Positions 1-9,075 of a stretch of 18,065 nucleotides of DNA are shown here, one piece after another. Below the pieces are notes generated by a model. It searched no databases and was not told the DNA's origin. It saw only the letters and a list, made by a program, of their open reading frames with translations. Every line of letters starts with the position of its first letter. The first letter of the stretch is position 1. The stretch is from Hymenopellis radicata (taxonomy: Eukaryota > Basidiomycota > Agaricomycetes > Agaricales > Physalacriaceae). The stretch covers positions 1 to 18,065 of the forward strand of contig JADNRX010000916.1 in assembly GCA_015501595.1 (NCBI GenBank), written 5' to 3'. The translations under genes were made by a program, and so were the position numbers.

Positions 1-2
1 TA

Positions 3-239
3 GGCGTCACCGCGTTCTGCTTCTTCTTCGGTCGCTTCCCCTTCAACCCGCCTGGCGGAGGGCAGCATAACCTTAATAAGGAGATCTTAGAGAGGGATTG
101 GCCAGTCGCGTCGACCATGTGCGCGGATGATGTGCCAACCGGCGGGGACGCGTCGCGTGATGTGGATGGACATGTGTTGAACATGCTGAATCAAATGCTA
201 CAAAGGATCCTTCTCAACGAATCGAACTTTCGACACTAA
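3..239 (+). CDS. 3' end of an unrecognised gene (partial)
   Basis: This frame is open from the window edge to TAA at 237-239 (78 codons), and the other two + frames close early. The product is not recognised. It starts with a hydrophobic, Phe-rich stretch (VTAFCFFFGRFPF), then a Gly/Pro turn and a polar tail ending LLNESNFRH. A good intron follows at once (242-295: gtgtgc donor, ATACTAAC branch-like site, ttttcgcag acceptor). Either the stop is real and the intron lies in the 3' UTR, or a one-base error between about 190 and 236 hides a frame that splices across this intron and ends at TGA 331-333 (tail APQLDIGRDPST). The second reading is attractive because similar errors occur elsewhere in the window. 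No function is offered. Confidence 0.4.
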   Translation, partial: GVTAFCFFFGRFPFNPPGGGQHNLNKEILERDWPVASTMCADDVPTGGDASRDVDGHVLNMLNQMLQRILLNESNFRH

Positions 240-241
240 AG

Positions 242-295
242 GTGTGCCACACATCCTATTTTCCTGTTCGTGATACTAACAGCTCTTTTTCGCAG
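242..295 (+). other. Probable intron next to the first gene's stop codon
   Basis: The segment runs from GTGTGC to TTTTCGCAG, is 54 nt long like the other introns here, and has ATACTAAC about 20 nt before the acceptor. It sits two bases after a TAA. It is therefore a 3'-UTR intron, or evidence that the TAA comes from a frame error just upstream. Confidence 0.5.
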
Positions 296-333
296 CGCCA
301 CAACTGGATATTGGACGGGATCCATCAACCTGA

Positions 334-1407
334 AGCGTGGTTAGCTTTGACTTCCCCTTCTAAATTATATGCGCGCCCGACGACGTGGTTCCGTCGCTCG
401 CTCTCGGCGTTGCAGAATCTGCTTCCAGGCGTGACAAAGTCGTAATTCGACTTGGGTATCTTTTCGCGGACTTCATCTTTAGATTACAGATTTTCGGACT
501 TGGTGTACCTACCTGTATCAGCATACTTACTGGACTTTGGTTTGATTCATCTGCACTGCAGTTGCTCGTGAATACGATTTAGAATACTGTGCATATATTT
601 TCGGTCATCCTGATCTACAATAGTCAGACACCCAACTCTTATACAACACTCAGTACATTCGGAGAACTACAGCGCAGACTTATGATACTACTATGATACA
701 ACCTTTCGGGCAGGAACACTCATCGATGTTCCTCTACTCAAAGAGTTTATTGTGTGCATAGCACCATTGGATGACTTTCCATAACGGTCTGGAGTTGCAG
801 ACACGTTCTAACCCAGAGAACGAATCAAGCTGGAACATGTGTGAATCTAGTAGCCTAGCCATAACGCAGTTCTGCAACTCAACCATTGACAAATCTGCCA
901 ACTTTTTCTGGGGCCGACTTCACGCTCGGCGCAGTCTGGCATTGTCAAGAGTGCATTGAGATTGATCATCAAGAGTTTTCATGCAGAGAGTCTCCATTTT
1001 GAGAGAGTTGTGGGTCAGTAGCATGAAGGGAGTCACCCAAAAAGGAAGTGGAATGTTTAGACAGATGTGTTTGAAGCTGGGAAGGGGGTGGCAGGGCCTC
1101 TCTAAATCCTCGGTTTGGAAGAGGGTTTCGAGTTTTAGAATGTCGGGAATTTGCTGACCAAGCAAGGCGGCTTCGCGGCGGAGGGCAGTTTGGAACGGAA
1201 TCTGGATCTGGGACGGCTTTCAAACGTTATGGAAAGTCATCCATTGACAAGGTTGACGCGGAAAGGAAATGACGATGTCTATCCAGGCATTAGAGCGCGA
1301 TGATTCCGTATAGGCGCAATGAGTTTGCATACCACTGCCGGAGCACTGGAGTGTAAGTACCTCAGATCAGAACAGTCAAATGAGGAGTAATATAATGCAT
1401 TAGAGGC
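334..1407. other. Intergenic region between convergent genes
   Basis: No conserved gene was recognised. Short open frames occur on both strands. The most protein-like is on the minus strand at 920-1165 (81 codons, including LLGQ-type and DILKLETLF stretches), but it has no family match I know and lies inside the inverted-repeat-bounded segment at 765-1246. The 590-760 stretch is AT-richer and would suit the 3' ends of the left gene. Confidence 0.5.
765..1246. repeat. Inverted-repeat-bounded 482-bp segment, MITE-like
   Basis: TGGATGACTTTCCATAACG at 768-786 recurs as its exact reverse complement at 1225-1243. Allowing one mismatch extends the match to 22 positions (765-786 and 1225-1246). Inside, an imperfect inverted pair (about 790-801 and 869-880, around GAGTTGCAGA) and a direct repeat TCA(A/T)CCATTGACAA (879-892, 1237-1250) add subterminal structure. 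The flanking duplication is at best 2 bp (AC at 763-764 and 1247-1248). No transposase is visible. Size and form suit a non-autonomous MITE-like element, but copy number in the genome is unknown. Confidence 0.45.
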
Positions 1408-2457
1408 TCATCCATCGTGAGCAACAAAGGTTTGCTTGTCATCGGAGAAGATATCGTTCAGACTTTCAATGACTTTGACGCCACTCCACACATCGGCGTC
1501 AACTTCTGTATCCTCTTCTGATGGGCGCCGCAGCAGAAACGTTTGCATCCCGGCCTCAAGGGCTCCGAGATAATCACTACAACGGCATGAGCATCATTAC
1601 CAGATTTGAAAATATAGCCCACCTCTGCAGCTCATCGCCAACATGTAGACACTGATTCATCTGAATGGGCCGCTTGACGGCGTGAACCTTGTTGGCACGT
1701 TCTAGCGCACGAAGAAAGATAGCGCTCGAGGGCTTCTCTATGCCTTCCTCTTCACTGAGAAGGATTGGTTTCAGGTAATTTGGGAAGTCCAAATCCTTCA
1801 GTACTAGCCCTTTGGAATTCAAGGCTTAGACGAGAGCTGCGAAGACATACTTAATATCTGAAGGACGAACCGGTTCGAGCGTCGGAGTTGCTTATGACGG
1901 CTGTCAGGACGCCTAAGGAGTGCAGCTTTTCAACTGGATTGACGACATCATCTAAACTGATTGGAACGAGCAAGATAAGGTACTGACGAGTAGGTATCGC
2001 GTCATCGAATGCTTTGTAGCCCGCTTTAGAGCTAAAACGGTGCATAAGATTGTCCACAATTTGAGGCAGGGAGTCTTTGAGAGCTATCCCATGATCTCTC
2101 AACCACAGCTATGTACGTGTCAACGCGAGCAAACGCACCTTGGGGATCCGCGCGCGCGGACAGAGCAGTCCGATAGATGACTTCCGACCACCAGTCACGG
2201 CTTCCCTTATCGTACGCAGGCCTTTCGCGTTGTAAAGCCGCAAGAGCTAGTACGAAGCTTCGTCAAGATGATCCCTTTACACCAGCTATATTGATACCGG
2301 ACTTGAATGAGGTCTTCAGAATGTTGGGATTCAGAGTACCCAGGAACGGTTCGAAAGCCAAAGAGTATTGCACATGGATAGGATATCGAGGCGTTATCAG
2401 AGTGTGCAGGACGTCAAAGGTCACCAAGCGGATGGGAACCGACGCAGGCGCGTACAT
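1408..2457 (-). CDS. HAD-superfamily hydrolase, HDHD3-like
   Basis: The gene has six exons: 2457-2298, 2246-2139, 2083-1988, 1933-1871, 1803-1623 and 1576-1408, stopping at TGA 1408-1410, for 258 aa. Introns are 46-67 nt. HAD motifs are in order: motif I FDVLHTL with nucleophile Asp15, motif II SNSD (Ser136), motif III EKP (Lys166) and motif IV GDELQSD (Asp199, Asp204). The cap region carries the DWWSEVI and RFSSKAGYKAFDD stretches familiar from fungal HDHD3-like proteins. The second Asp of the usual DxD is Leu17, so the normal general acid/base is missing and phosphatase activity cannot be assumed. The acceptor of intron 4 is ambiguous (TAG ending at 1804 or AAG ending at 1810, a two-residue difference). 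It is probably cytosolic, as no targeting signal is seen. The AKR gene lies 168 bp upstream in the same direction. The substrate is unknown. Confidence 0.9.
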
Positions 2458-2625
2458 GCAGGTGGTAGGAAAGGAAAAAGTTTCAAGACGTCCGCGTCAT
2501 TGATGTAGCTGTTAGCGCGCACTTGAGTTGGGTAAGTACCCTTATACAATTTTCATTCAGTTTACGACTTTACGACACACAATATCTACTTATACACTGT
2601 ACAGCTCCCTATTTCACCTGAGCCT

Positions 2626-3939
2626 TCAAACCCATGCTGTACGGAACAATATGAACCCAAAAATAATCAAAGCCAAGGCTAGGACGGACTTGGGGTGTGC
2701 AGATGGCTTCAAAGAAGAACCTTGCGCTCCTGCTTCATCGATGGCGTCGATTTCATCTTGGGTCAATGGCGCTACAAGGTTAAGGATGATTAGAGGACAG
2801 CTCCGAGGAAGAACGTTCAAAAAACACACGTAGATCAGCAACAGCTTGGTATTCTTTCAGTCTTTTGACGTTAGACGTAGTCCTGCAAGCGATGTTAGTC
2901 AAGTAAATGCGACGAGTAGAAAAAACTAACGTTACGATGACCGCTCCTTTGCTCCGGACCCATAAGAATATGACCTGAGCGGGAGTGGCGCCAAGGCGGG
3001 CAGCAGCAGCAGCTACTGGAGCATCAACTGGTCCTCCTGGAATCCGAGTTATGGGCCTAGAGTATGGTTAATCCGGCAGTACACAGAGGTTGTAGTTGAC
3101 TTGCGTTAGACTGCTGTACGCCTCAGTCACGATCCCATGCTGAGCAGAGTATTCAAGAAGTGCCTTGTGCTCTGCATAATTGTAGGGGTGGAAGCGGATC
3201 TGTCGACGCGTGAACCCGGTGCTGGGCATGCCGAAGCATCTACTTACTTGGTTGACAGCAGGTTTGATTCTCGCCGTCTTCAGGAGAGTTTGAAGCTGTT
3301 CAACATTAAAGTTACTGACGCCGATAGATCTGATGAAGATTCGTTGGAGTGAAAACGCGTCAATGAAGGAAGATACTTACTTGGCAAGTCCTTCATCCTT
3401 GATGCGTTCCAATTGCTTCCACCCGTTCTCGATATCATTTTCAATCAATCCGGGAAAGTGGATGAGATATAGATCAACCTGCTTCAGGCCGAGCTAGGAA
3501 CCTTGGACGTGAATATTGCGAGAGAGGTAATTATAGCATAGATAAGGCACCTTTGACAGGCTGGCGTTGAGGGCATCACGTACATCTTCCCTACCCCACT
3601 TGGTGGTAATGAAGAGGTCGGAGCGCTCGAATCCACTTTCCTTGATAGCCTGACCGACGCTCTCTTCGTTGTTATAGACTAGGAAGGAAAGCAATGATGT
3701 GGGTATTCGTACGTGAAAGAATTCCGTGATCGAGTCTTGCTTACTTTGCGCAGTGTCTACATGAGAGAAACCGTTATCCAGAGCTCTTGCCACGTATTCT
3801 GTGGCATCGTTCCCAAACAAAGCTGTTCCAGTACCAAAGGCAATAGCTGGAATCTAGAGAGACATGTCAAGTTGAGCAACAATTACAAAAACAACCTTGC
3901 CTTGTTGCCGTCGTTGAGAGTAATCTGTTCAAAGGGCAT
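2626..3939 (-). CDS. Aldo/keto reductase with hydrophobic C-terminal tail
   Basis: The gene has nine exons: 3939-3901, 3853-3745, 3678-3551, 3493-3381, 3329-3248, 3199-3105, 3056-2931, 2882-2830 and 2771-2626, for 296 aa. The catalytic tetrad of the NADPH-dependent AKR barrel is complete: Asp46 and Tyr51 in HVDTAQIYNN, Lys76 in ITTKWG and His104 in LIHFPG. SIGVSNF and AYSSLTPI, typical of the family, follow. The last 21 residues ([15 protein letters not shown] core) form one strongly hydrophobic segment behind a polar linker, so the enzyme may be tail-anchored with its catalytic domain in the cytosol. Introns 1 (3854-3900) and 6 (3057-3104) begin with GC, not GT, and the conserved frames KIPAIAFG and SLTPITR require those junctions. 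The start fits [13 protein letters not shown], a normal AKR N-terminus. The substrate (aldehyde, ketone or sugar) cannot be told. It is divergent with SND1. Confidence 0.93.
3057..3104 (-). other. GC-AG intron 6 of the aldo/keto reductase
   Basis: The donor is AC/GCAAGT, which matches the known consensus of GC-type donors (GCAAGT), and the acceptor is TCTAG. It joins AYSSLT to PITRIPGG. The alternative GT six bases downstream gives the wrong frame. Length is 48 nt. Confidence 0.85.
3854..3900 (-). other. GC-AG intron 1 of the aldo/keto reductase
   Basis: On the minus strand the junction reads AACAAG, then GCAAGG...CTCTAG, then ATTCCA. It joins NK to IPAIAFGTG in phase 0. The nearest GT, five bases inside, would shift the frame and destroy the conserved segment. 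Length is 47 nt. Confidence 0.85.
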
Positions 3940-4161
3940 GGTAAGAGGGCAACCAGTGTGGCTGACGCGTCGAGAATTGCGCCATCGTGCAGTGAGAATC
4001 TGCACAAGAGTGGGAAATGACGATCCCAGGGGCTTTAGAACTAAACAGGGATAATCAACGGACACTGATTCTTTTTGGAAGGACTCCCGACTCTCTCACT
4101 CTTGTCTTTTATCCTCTTGTCTTGCGAGTTTGCGCTACACCTCTTAAAATCCGACGACACA
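3940..4161. promoter_or_regulatory. Shared divergent promoter, AKR and SND1
   Basis: These 222 bp lie between the two start codons. A pyrimidine-rich stretch at about 4086-4125 precedes the SND1 start by 40-75 bp, as is common near fungal transcription starts. No TATA box was identified with confidence. The short distance makes joint regulation possible. Confidence 0.55.
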
Positions 4162-7100
4162 ATGTCTATGAAAGCGGTCAGTATCTCTGCCTTTCTCAAT
4201 ATCTACACGCGTTTACTTGTCTCACAGATTGTAAAATGTGAATACATACTGCTGTATAATACCAATGTCCACTCTCATCTCTGCGTCCAGCCGTAATTTC
4301 GGGCGACTCGCTCGTGCTACGTGGCCGACCTGGACCCCAAGGACAGCCCCCGAAAGAGCGGTTCGTCTGTTGTCTTGACACGTTGTCCGTTTCCAACCGT
4401 GGCGTGCTAGAATTCTACATCTCGCTGATATAGGCGCACCGCGTATGGGTTCCTCCACTAGGGAGGATGAGGTGCGTAATGCCACGATTTTCCGATGTCA
4501 TTCTGACCCTACCCCATCGTTTAGCCTTGGGCCTTCGAATCCCGAGAATTCCTACGAGCACTCGCAGTCGGAAAGGAAATCACATTTGTCTCGACACATT
4601 CACTGCCACCGAACGACGATATTCCCCGTGACTTCGGTACTGCAGAGATCGGAGGACACGACGTTGCCTCTGAATTACTCAAGAACGGCTGGGCCAAAGT
4701 TAAAGAGTTGAAGCGTGATGCCACCGACGAAGACACGCGCAAACGTGAGCTCGAGAACGAAGCCAAAGCCGCTGGCAAGGGCCAATGGAACCCCCATGGT
4801 CCCCAGGTATAATCCACGTATTGTCCGAGTTGGTCACGCGCTCAAGTATTCTTCACAGGCGCGTGCTGTCAACCATACTATGCCCACAGATTCGCTAGGA
4901 TTCTTATCAGAATGGAAAGGGAAAACTATCGATGGTGTGTTCGAAATCTTCTCGCGATTATTATACATGTTCAGTGCTTTTAGCCATCGTCGAACAGGTT
5001 CGCGAAGGTACTTCACTTAGGGTGCGCCTCCTCATGCCCGACGGCGAACACCAACTGGTCAACGTTCTTTTGGCTGGCGTTCGTAGCCCAAAGGTTGCAA
5101 GTAAACCTGGAGAAGTGTCAGAGCAATGGGGCGAAGAAGTGGGTTATATCATGAATTCCATGTATCCCCCTTCCCTCTCAATTAATATGCATCTTTTTTG
5201 TCAGGCCAAATTTTTCACTGAATCACGTCTTCTCCAACGTGCTGTGCGTGTTCAAATACTATCTTTGCCTACATCAACGGGTACACCCTTCCAAACCGGC
5301 GCAAATGGGGCACCTGCACCGGCCACTGCAAGCAACTTCATCGGCATCGGTTCGTTGACCGAATTCTTCTTAAGAGTGCGACTCATCCTCCCTTCAGTAT
5401 TACATCCGGCGGGAAATGTTGCAGAACATCTCGTAGCTGCAGGTCTTGCTCGCGTCGTTGACTGGCATGCTGGCATGCTCGCTAGCAGCGGTGGGATGGA
5501 GCGACTAAGGGCGGCCGAGAAGGCTGCTAAGGAGAAACGTGCATGTCTATATGCGTCCGCACCTGCCCCTACGGCCGCCAAGTCAAACGGTACCGTCAAT
5601 GGCCAAAGTCGTTCCTTCGAAGGAACGGTTAGCCGCGTATGGTCTGGAGATCAAATATCTGTTGTGGAAAAGGAGTCTGGCAAAGAGCGAAGATTACAGC
5701 TGAGCTCAACGCGGGGACCAAAGTACTATTTTTCGAGCGTCCATCCCTCTGCATTTTTCTCAGACGCATTGCAGATTAGCTGATTCTAAACAAGCCGCAT
5801 ATGCGCAAGAGGCACGCGAATTTCTACGGAAGAAGCTCATTGGCAAAAGCGTTCGCGTCACTATTGACTTCGTACGTCCTCGGGAAGGCGAGTACGAGGA
5901 GCGAGAGTGCGCTACAATTCGCTATGGCAACCAGAACGTGTACGTATATTCTGTCTGCCTACTTCCTGTAGAAATTCATTCTTACAGAAACGTCGCGGAG
6001 CAATTGGTCGAGAAAGGTCTTGCGAGCGTCGTGCGCCATAAACGCGACGATGAGGACCGCTCTTCGGATTATGACAAGCTGATGGGTGCCGAGCAACTGT
6101 GCGTAGCGTCCTGGCCGTCCCATTCTGTTCTAAATCTTCGACCGTGTCTAGAGCCATAACTGAGACGCGTGGTATATACTCTGGAAAAGATGTGCCAGCG
6201 CCTAAACAGCCCCTCAACATTTCTGAGGTATGAGCCGCCTTCAGACTGTTCACTGCTTGACTAACATTTTTGTCAGTCTCACAATCGCGCTAATCAGTAC
6301 CTTAATGGCTTCAAGCGACTCGGACGGATACCTGCAGTTGTGGACTACGTCGCAGCCGGTTCGCGATTCAAGTACGTGTTTCCTGCGCCCCCATTTTTTA
6401 CACGTCGCGCTCAAAGTTTTCAGGATCTTCCTCCCAAAGGACAATCAGACTCTAACTTTGGTACTCGGCGGTAAGTCTGTCCTCCATGCAATGACACGAC
6501 GGACCAAACCTGGTTCTAGGTATTCGTGCCCCGCGTACTGCCCGAAACGCATCTGAAAAGAGCGAACCATACGGGGTTGAGTCCTACGAGTACGCGTCGA
6601 GAAAGTACATGCAGCGCGACGTTGAATTCGAAGTCGACTCCTTGGACAAGTCTGGAGGTTTCATCGGATCGTTATACCTCAATAAGACGGAAAATGCAGC
6701 GGTCGCATTAGTCAAGGAAGGATTAGCCACTGTGCACTCCTTTTCTGCTGACGGTCTCTCATGGGCTCGTCACCTGTATGATGCTGAGGTTTGTTGATCT
6801 CAACTGACTTACGCTGAAGCTCATTTGAATTGATAGGCTGAGGCAAAAGCGGCTCATCGGAATGTAAGACTTTTCTCTGTTGCTGCTGTCAGTATATTAA
6901 TTCCACCCTACGTAGATCTGGAAGGAATATGACGAATCAGCTGAGGTCGAGCCTGAAGTTCAAGAGGATGCAAATGGCCCACTGAAGTCAGAGTACCTGG
7001 ATGTCATCGTCAGCGACATCCGTACAAAAAACGACTTCACTTTTTCGGTCCAGATATTAAACACAGAAGGTCAGCCATTCTAGGATCACAGCTATACTCG

Positions 7101-7819
7101 AGAATCATCCCACCCAATATATAGGAATAGCCTCGCTGGAAAAACTCATGAGGGACTTCTCGTTATATCATCGTAGCGCTCCTGCATCGCCTGCTGGGTT
7201 TATACCGAAGGGCGGAGACCTTGTGTCTGCCAAATTCTCTGACGGTTCATGGTATCGTGCCAAGGTCCGCCGAGCATCACCTGTGAAGCGGGAAGCTGAG
7301 GTCACCTTCATCGACTACGGCAATCAAGATACTGTGTCGTTTTCCAACATTCGTCCATTGGATCCTCGCTTCCGTTCGCTGCCGGGACAAGCGCATGATG
7401 CACGACTAAGGTGAACTCCCTAGGTGCAGTGTTCTCGCCCAGGACTGATCAATGTATTTTTTCTACCAGCTTCATCAAACTCGTCGGTCCTGATAGCGAT
7501 TATCATGCCGAAGCGATTGAGCGGTTCACGAGCCTCTGTGAAGGCCGCAAGCTGATCGCGAACGTGGATCACAGGGAAAGGCCCTCTTCTTCACCTCAGG
7601 CTGATAGACCCGACCGACCCAGCATCGGCGGATCCTCATTCATACGCATGCATCAATGCCGACCTGCTGCATGATGGTGTGGCTACTATCGACAAGAAGG
7701 GATGCAGATACATTCAGTCTTATCCTGAGCTTGTTAAAAAGTTGCGCGGCTCTATCTTGGAGGCGAAGCGGGAGCGCGCTGGGATGTTCGAGTTTGGCGA
7801 CGTTGAGGAGGATGATTAG
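4162..7819 (+). CDS. SND1: Tudor-SN / staphylococcal nuclease domain protein (frame break near 3' end)
   Basis: The gene has nineteen exons: 4162-4176, 4228-4237, 4291-4360, 4411-4471, 4525-4806, 4859-4934, 4984-5138, 5205-5349, 5398-5722, 5775-5939, 5988-6098, 6152-6227, 6277-6371, 6424-6470, 6520-6788, 6837-6863, 6916-7069, 7125-7410 and 7470-7819. The product would be about 905 aa, like animal SND1 (about 910). Repeated SNase-like OB folds come first, starting IVKSVISGDSLVLRG; repeats of the type NVAEHLVAAGLARVV mark their ends. A Tudor domain follows (GSWYRAKV, VTFIDYGN, near 7200-7370), then a final SNase half. SND1 family proteins are RNA-binding and RNA-processing cofactors of RISC, stress granules and splicing. 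One extra base in AAA at 7577-7579 shifts the frame: as written, translation ends at TGA 7672-7674, while the conserved frame resumes at 7580 and runs to TAG 7817-7819. Introns 7 and 8 are stop-free multiples of three. Confidence 0.93.
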
Positions 7820-8002
7820 TGTAGTTTCCGATGATTGAATCATAATGGACCAAGCCTCTCGAGGGTGTTTTCTCCTCTCACACACTTCGTACCCAAGTAA
7901 ACGATGAAACAATGCTACGTAGTACGCGCACAAATATCATGACCAGTCATCATGTGACTGTGACGAGGACTCTTTTTCGGCAACGACAGCTAAGCGCGTT
8001 AT
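7820..8002 (+). promoter_or_regulatory. 5' leader/promoter of the LETM1-domain gene with upstream ATGs
   Basis: A CT-rich patch lies at about 7868-7880. Two upstream ATGs precede the main start. One at 7904 opens a 12-codon frame ending at TGA 7942. One at 7912 opens a 94-codon frame that overlaps the main start and ends at 8196. If the mRNA starts upstream of them, scanning ribosomes would meet these first. Confidence 0.45.
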
Positions 8003-8956
8003 ATGCTGCTGCGACGTGCACCGCGGCTTGTGCCCCGCCATGTTTACCGACATGTTCGCCTGTTATCCGCTGCCACGCCTCCCCCACGACTGCCACCAAA
8101 ACCCGACCAAGATCTCTCCATCCCGGAGCAGTTCAAGGCAGACATCGAGGACGCCCAAGCTCGCGGTCTCCTTCGCGCCCCCCCTGCCCACTATAATAGT
8201 GTCAGCCGATTCTTCATAACAACAGCGTCTCTCTTTGCATTCTATGTTCGCGGCGCCTACGAGGTCTTCGCGCGTCAACGCCTCGTCGGGTCCACGAGCC
8301 GTATCAAGCGAGCCGACCTGCGCTTTCTCTACACCCAACGGCAGGACATCAAAAAGGTCGTGCCCTTCCTGTTCCTCGCTATTTTCCTCGAGGAAGCCAT
8401 TCCGTTCGTCGTCGTGTACGCACCGGGGCTCCTTCCATCCACATGCATACTTCCCGGCCAGCAGGCCCGCATTCGCCTGAAGCAGGTGGAACAGGCGCGC
8501 AAAGCACAGTCGGTTTTGCGTGAGGTCGTACAGCGTATCCAGAAGGATCCTGATGCCTACCCCGACAGCGTAGAAAGCATAACGGCGGATCCAATGCACT
8601 TCAAAATTTATGAGCAAGCATATCTATATCACAAGCGGGAGTTGCGGCAGACGATGGGTGTGCTGGCATACGGTCCGGTGTGGTTTGGCAGTGGAAGAAC
8701 CGCATACGTTCAAAATGACGACTCCTTGTTTCTCGGAGGTGCTGCAGAGGTGAATGCACTTACGGAGGACGAGTTGGACCAAGCGCTCATTGACCGGGGT
8801 CTTATAATTCCCTTTGATCAAACAAGTATGCAGGCCAAGCAGGGTATTCTGAATTGGTGGTTGAAGGAGATACTTGAATCTGGATCGGATAGTTTGCAGT
8901 TCCGAGTAGCTCTTGTTGCTAGATTTGCCAGTTTATCCAAAGACTTATTAGAATAA
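8003..8956 (+). CDS. LETM1-domain mitochondrial inner-membrane protein
   Basis: This is a single-exon gene of 317 aa. The N-terminus MLLRRAPRLVPRHVYRHVRL is rich in Arg, Leu and His and free of acidic residues, a typical mitochondrial presequence, which supports this ATG. RLVGSTSRIKRADLRFL leads into the LETM1 hallmark: a membrane segment at about residues 119-140 (VVPFLFLAIFLEEAIPFVVV) followed by LLPSTCILPGQ. The rest is the soluble ribosome-binding-like part, here short, and there are no EF-hands. LETM1, Mdm38 and Ylh47 proteins act in mitochondrial K+/H+ homeostasis and bind mitoribosomes at the inner membrane. This shorter form resembles single-exon LETM1-like proteins of fungi, and which paralogue it is cannot be decided. 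It is the only intronless gene here, tandem to SND1 (183 bp) and convergent with YVH1 (119 bp). Confidence 0.9.
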   Translation: MLLRRAPRLVPRHVYRHVRLLSAATPPPRLPPKPDQDLSIPEQFKADIEDAQARGLLRAPPAHYNSVSRFFITTASLFAFYVRGAYEVFARQRLVGSTSRIKRADLRFLYTQRQDIKKVVPFLFLAIFLEEAIPFVVVYAPGLLPSTCILPGQQARIRLKQVEQARKAQSVLREVVQRIQKDPDAYPDSVESITADPMHFKIYEQAYLYHKRELRQTMGVLAYGPVWFGSGRTAYVQNDDSLFLGGAAEVNALTEDELDQALIDRGLIIPFDQTSMQAKQGILNWWLKEILESGSDSLQFRVALVARFASLSKDLLE

Positions 8957-9075
8957 ACAGAATCGAAGTGCATGTCATGACGATGGAGACGTTCTTGTAA
9001 ACATAGCAAGACTGGATTTTTGGCAGTTTGGAGCCCTACGGGCCACGTATACTCGCTCTATACATATTCTCACCG

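Noticed and set aside
920..1223. Two overlapping minus-strand open frames of 81 and 84 codons as genes
   Set aside because: No family features or splice context were found; they lie inside the inverted-repeat-bounded segment and overlap in different frames.
4932..5783. 283-codon ORF as a separate gene
   Set aside because: It is exons 7-9 of SND1 read through two stop-free introns.
7577..7674. Programmed frameshift as the cause of the SND1 break
   Set aside because: GGGAAAGG lacks a canonical slippery heptamer with an obvious downstream structure, and similar one-base breaks elsewhere in the window point to sequence error.
8063..8617. 184-codon minus-strand ORF opposite the LETM1-domain gene
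   Set aside because: It is a long shadow of a GC-rich coding exon; the + strand protein has clear family motifs.
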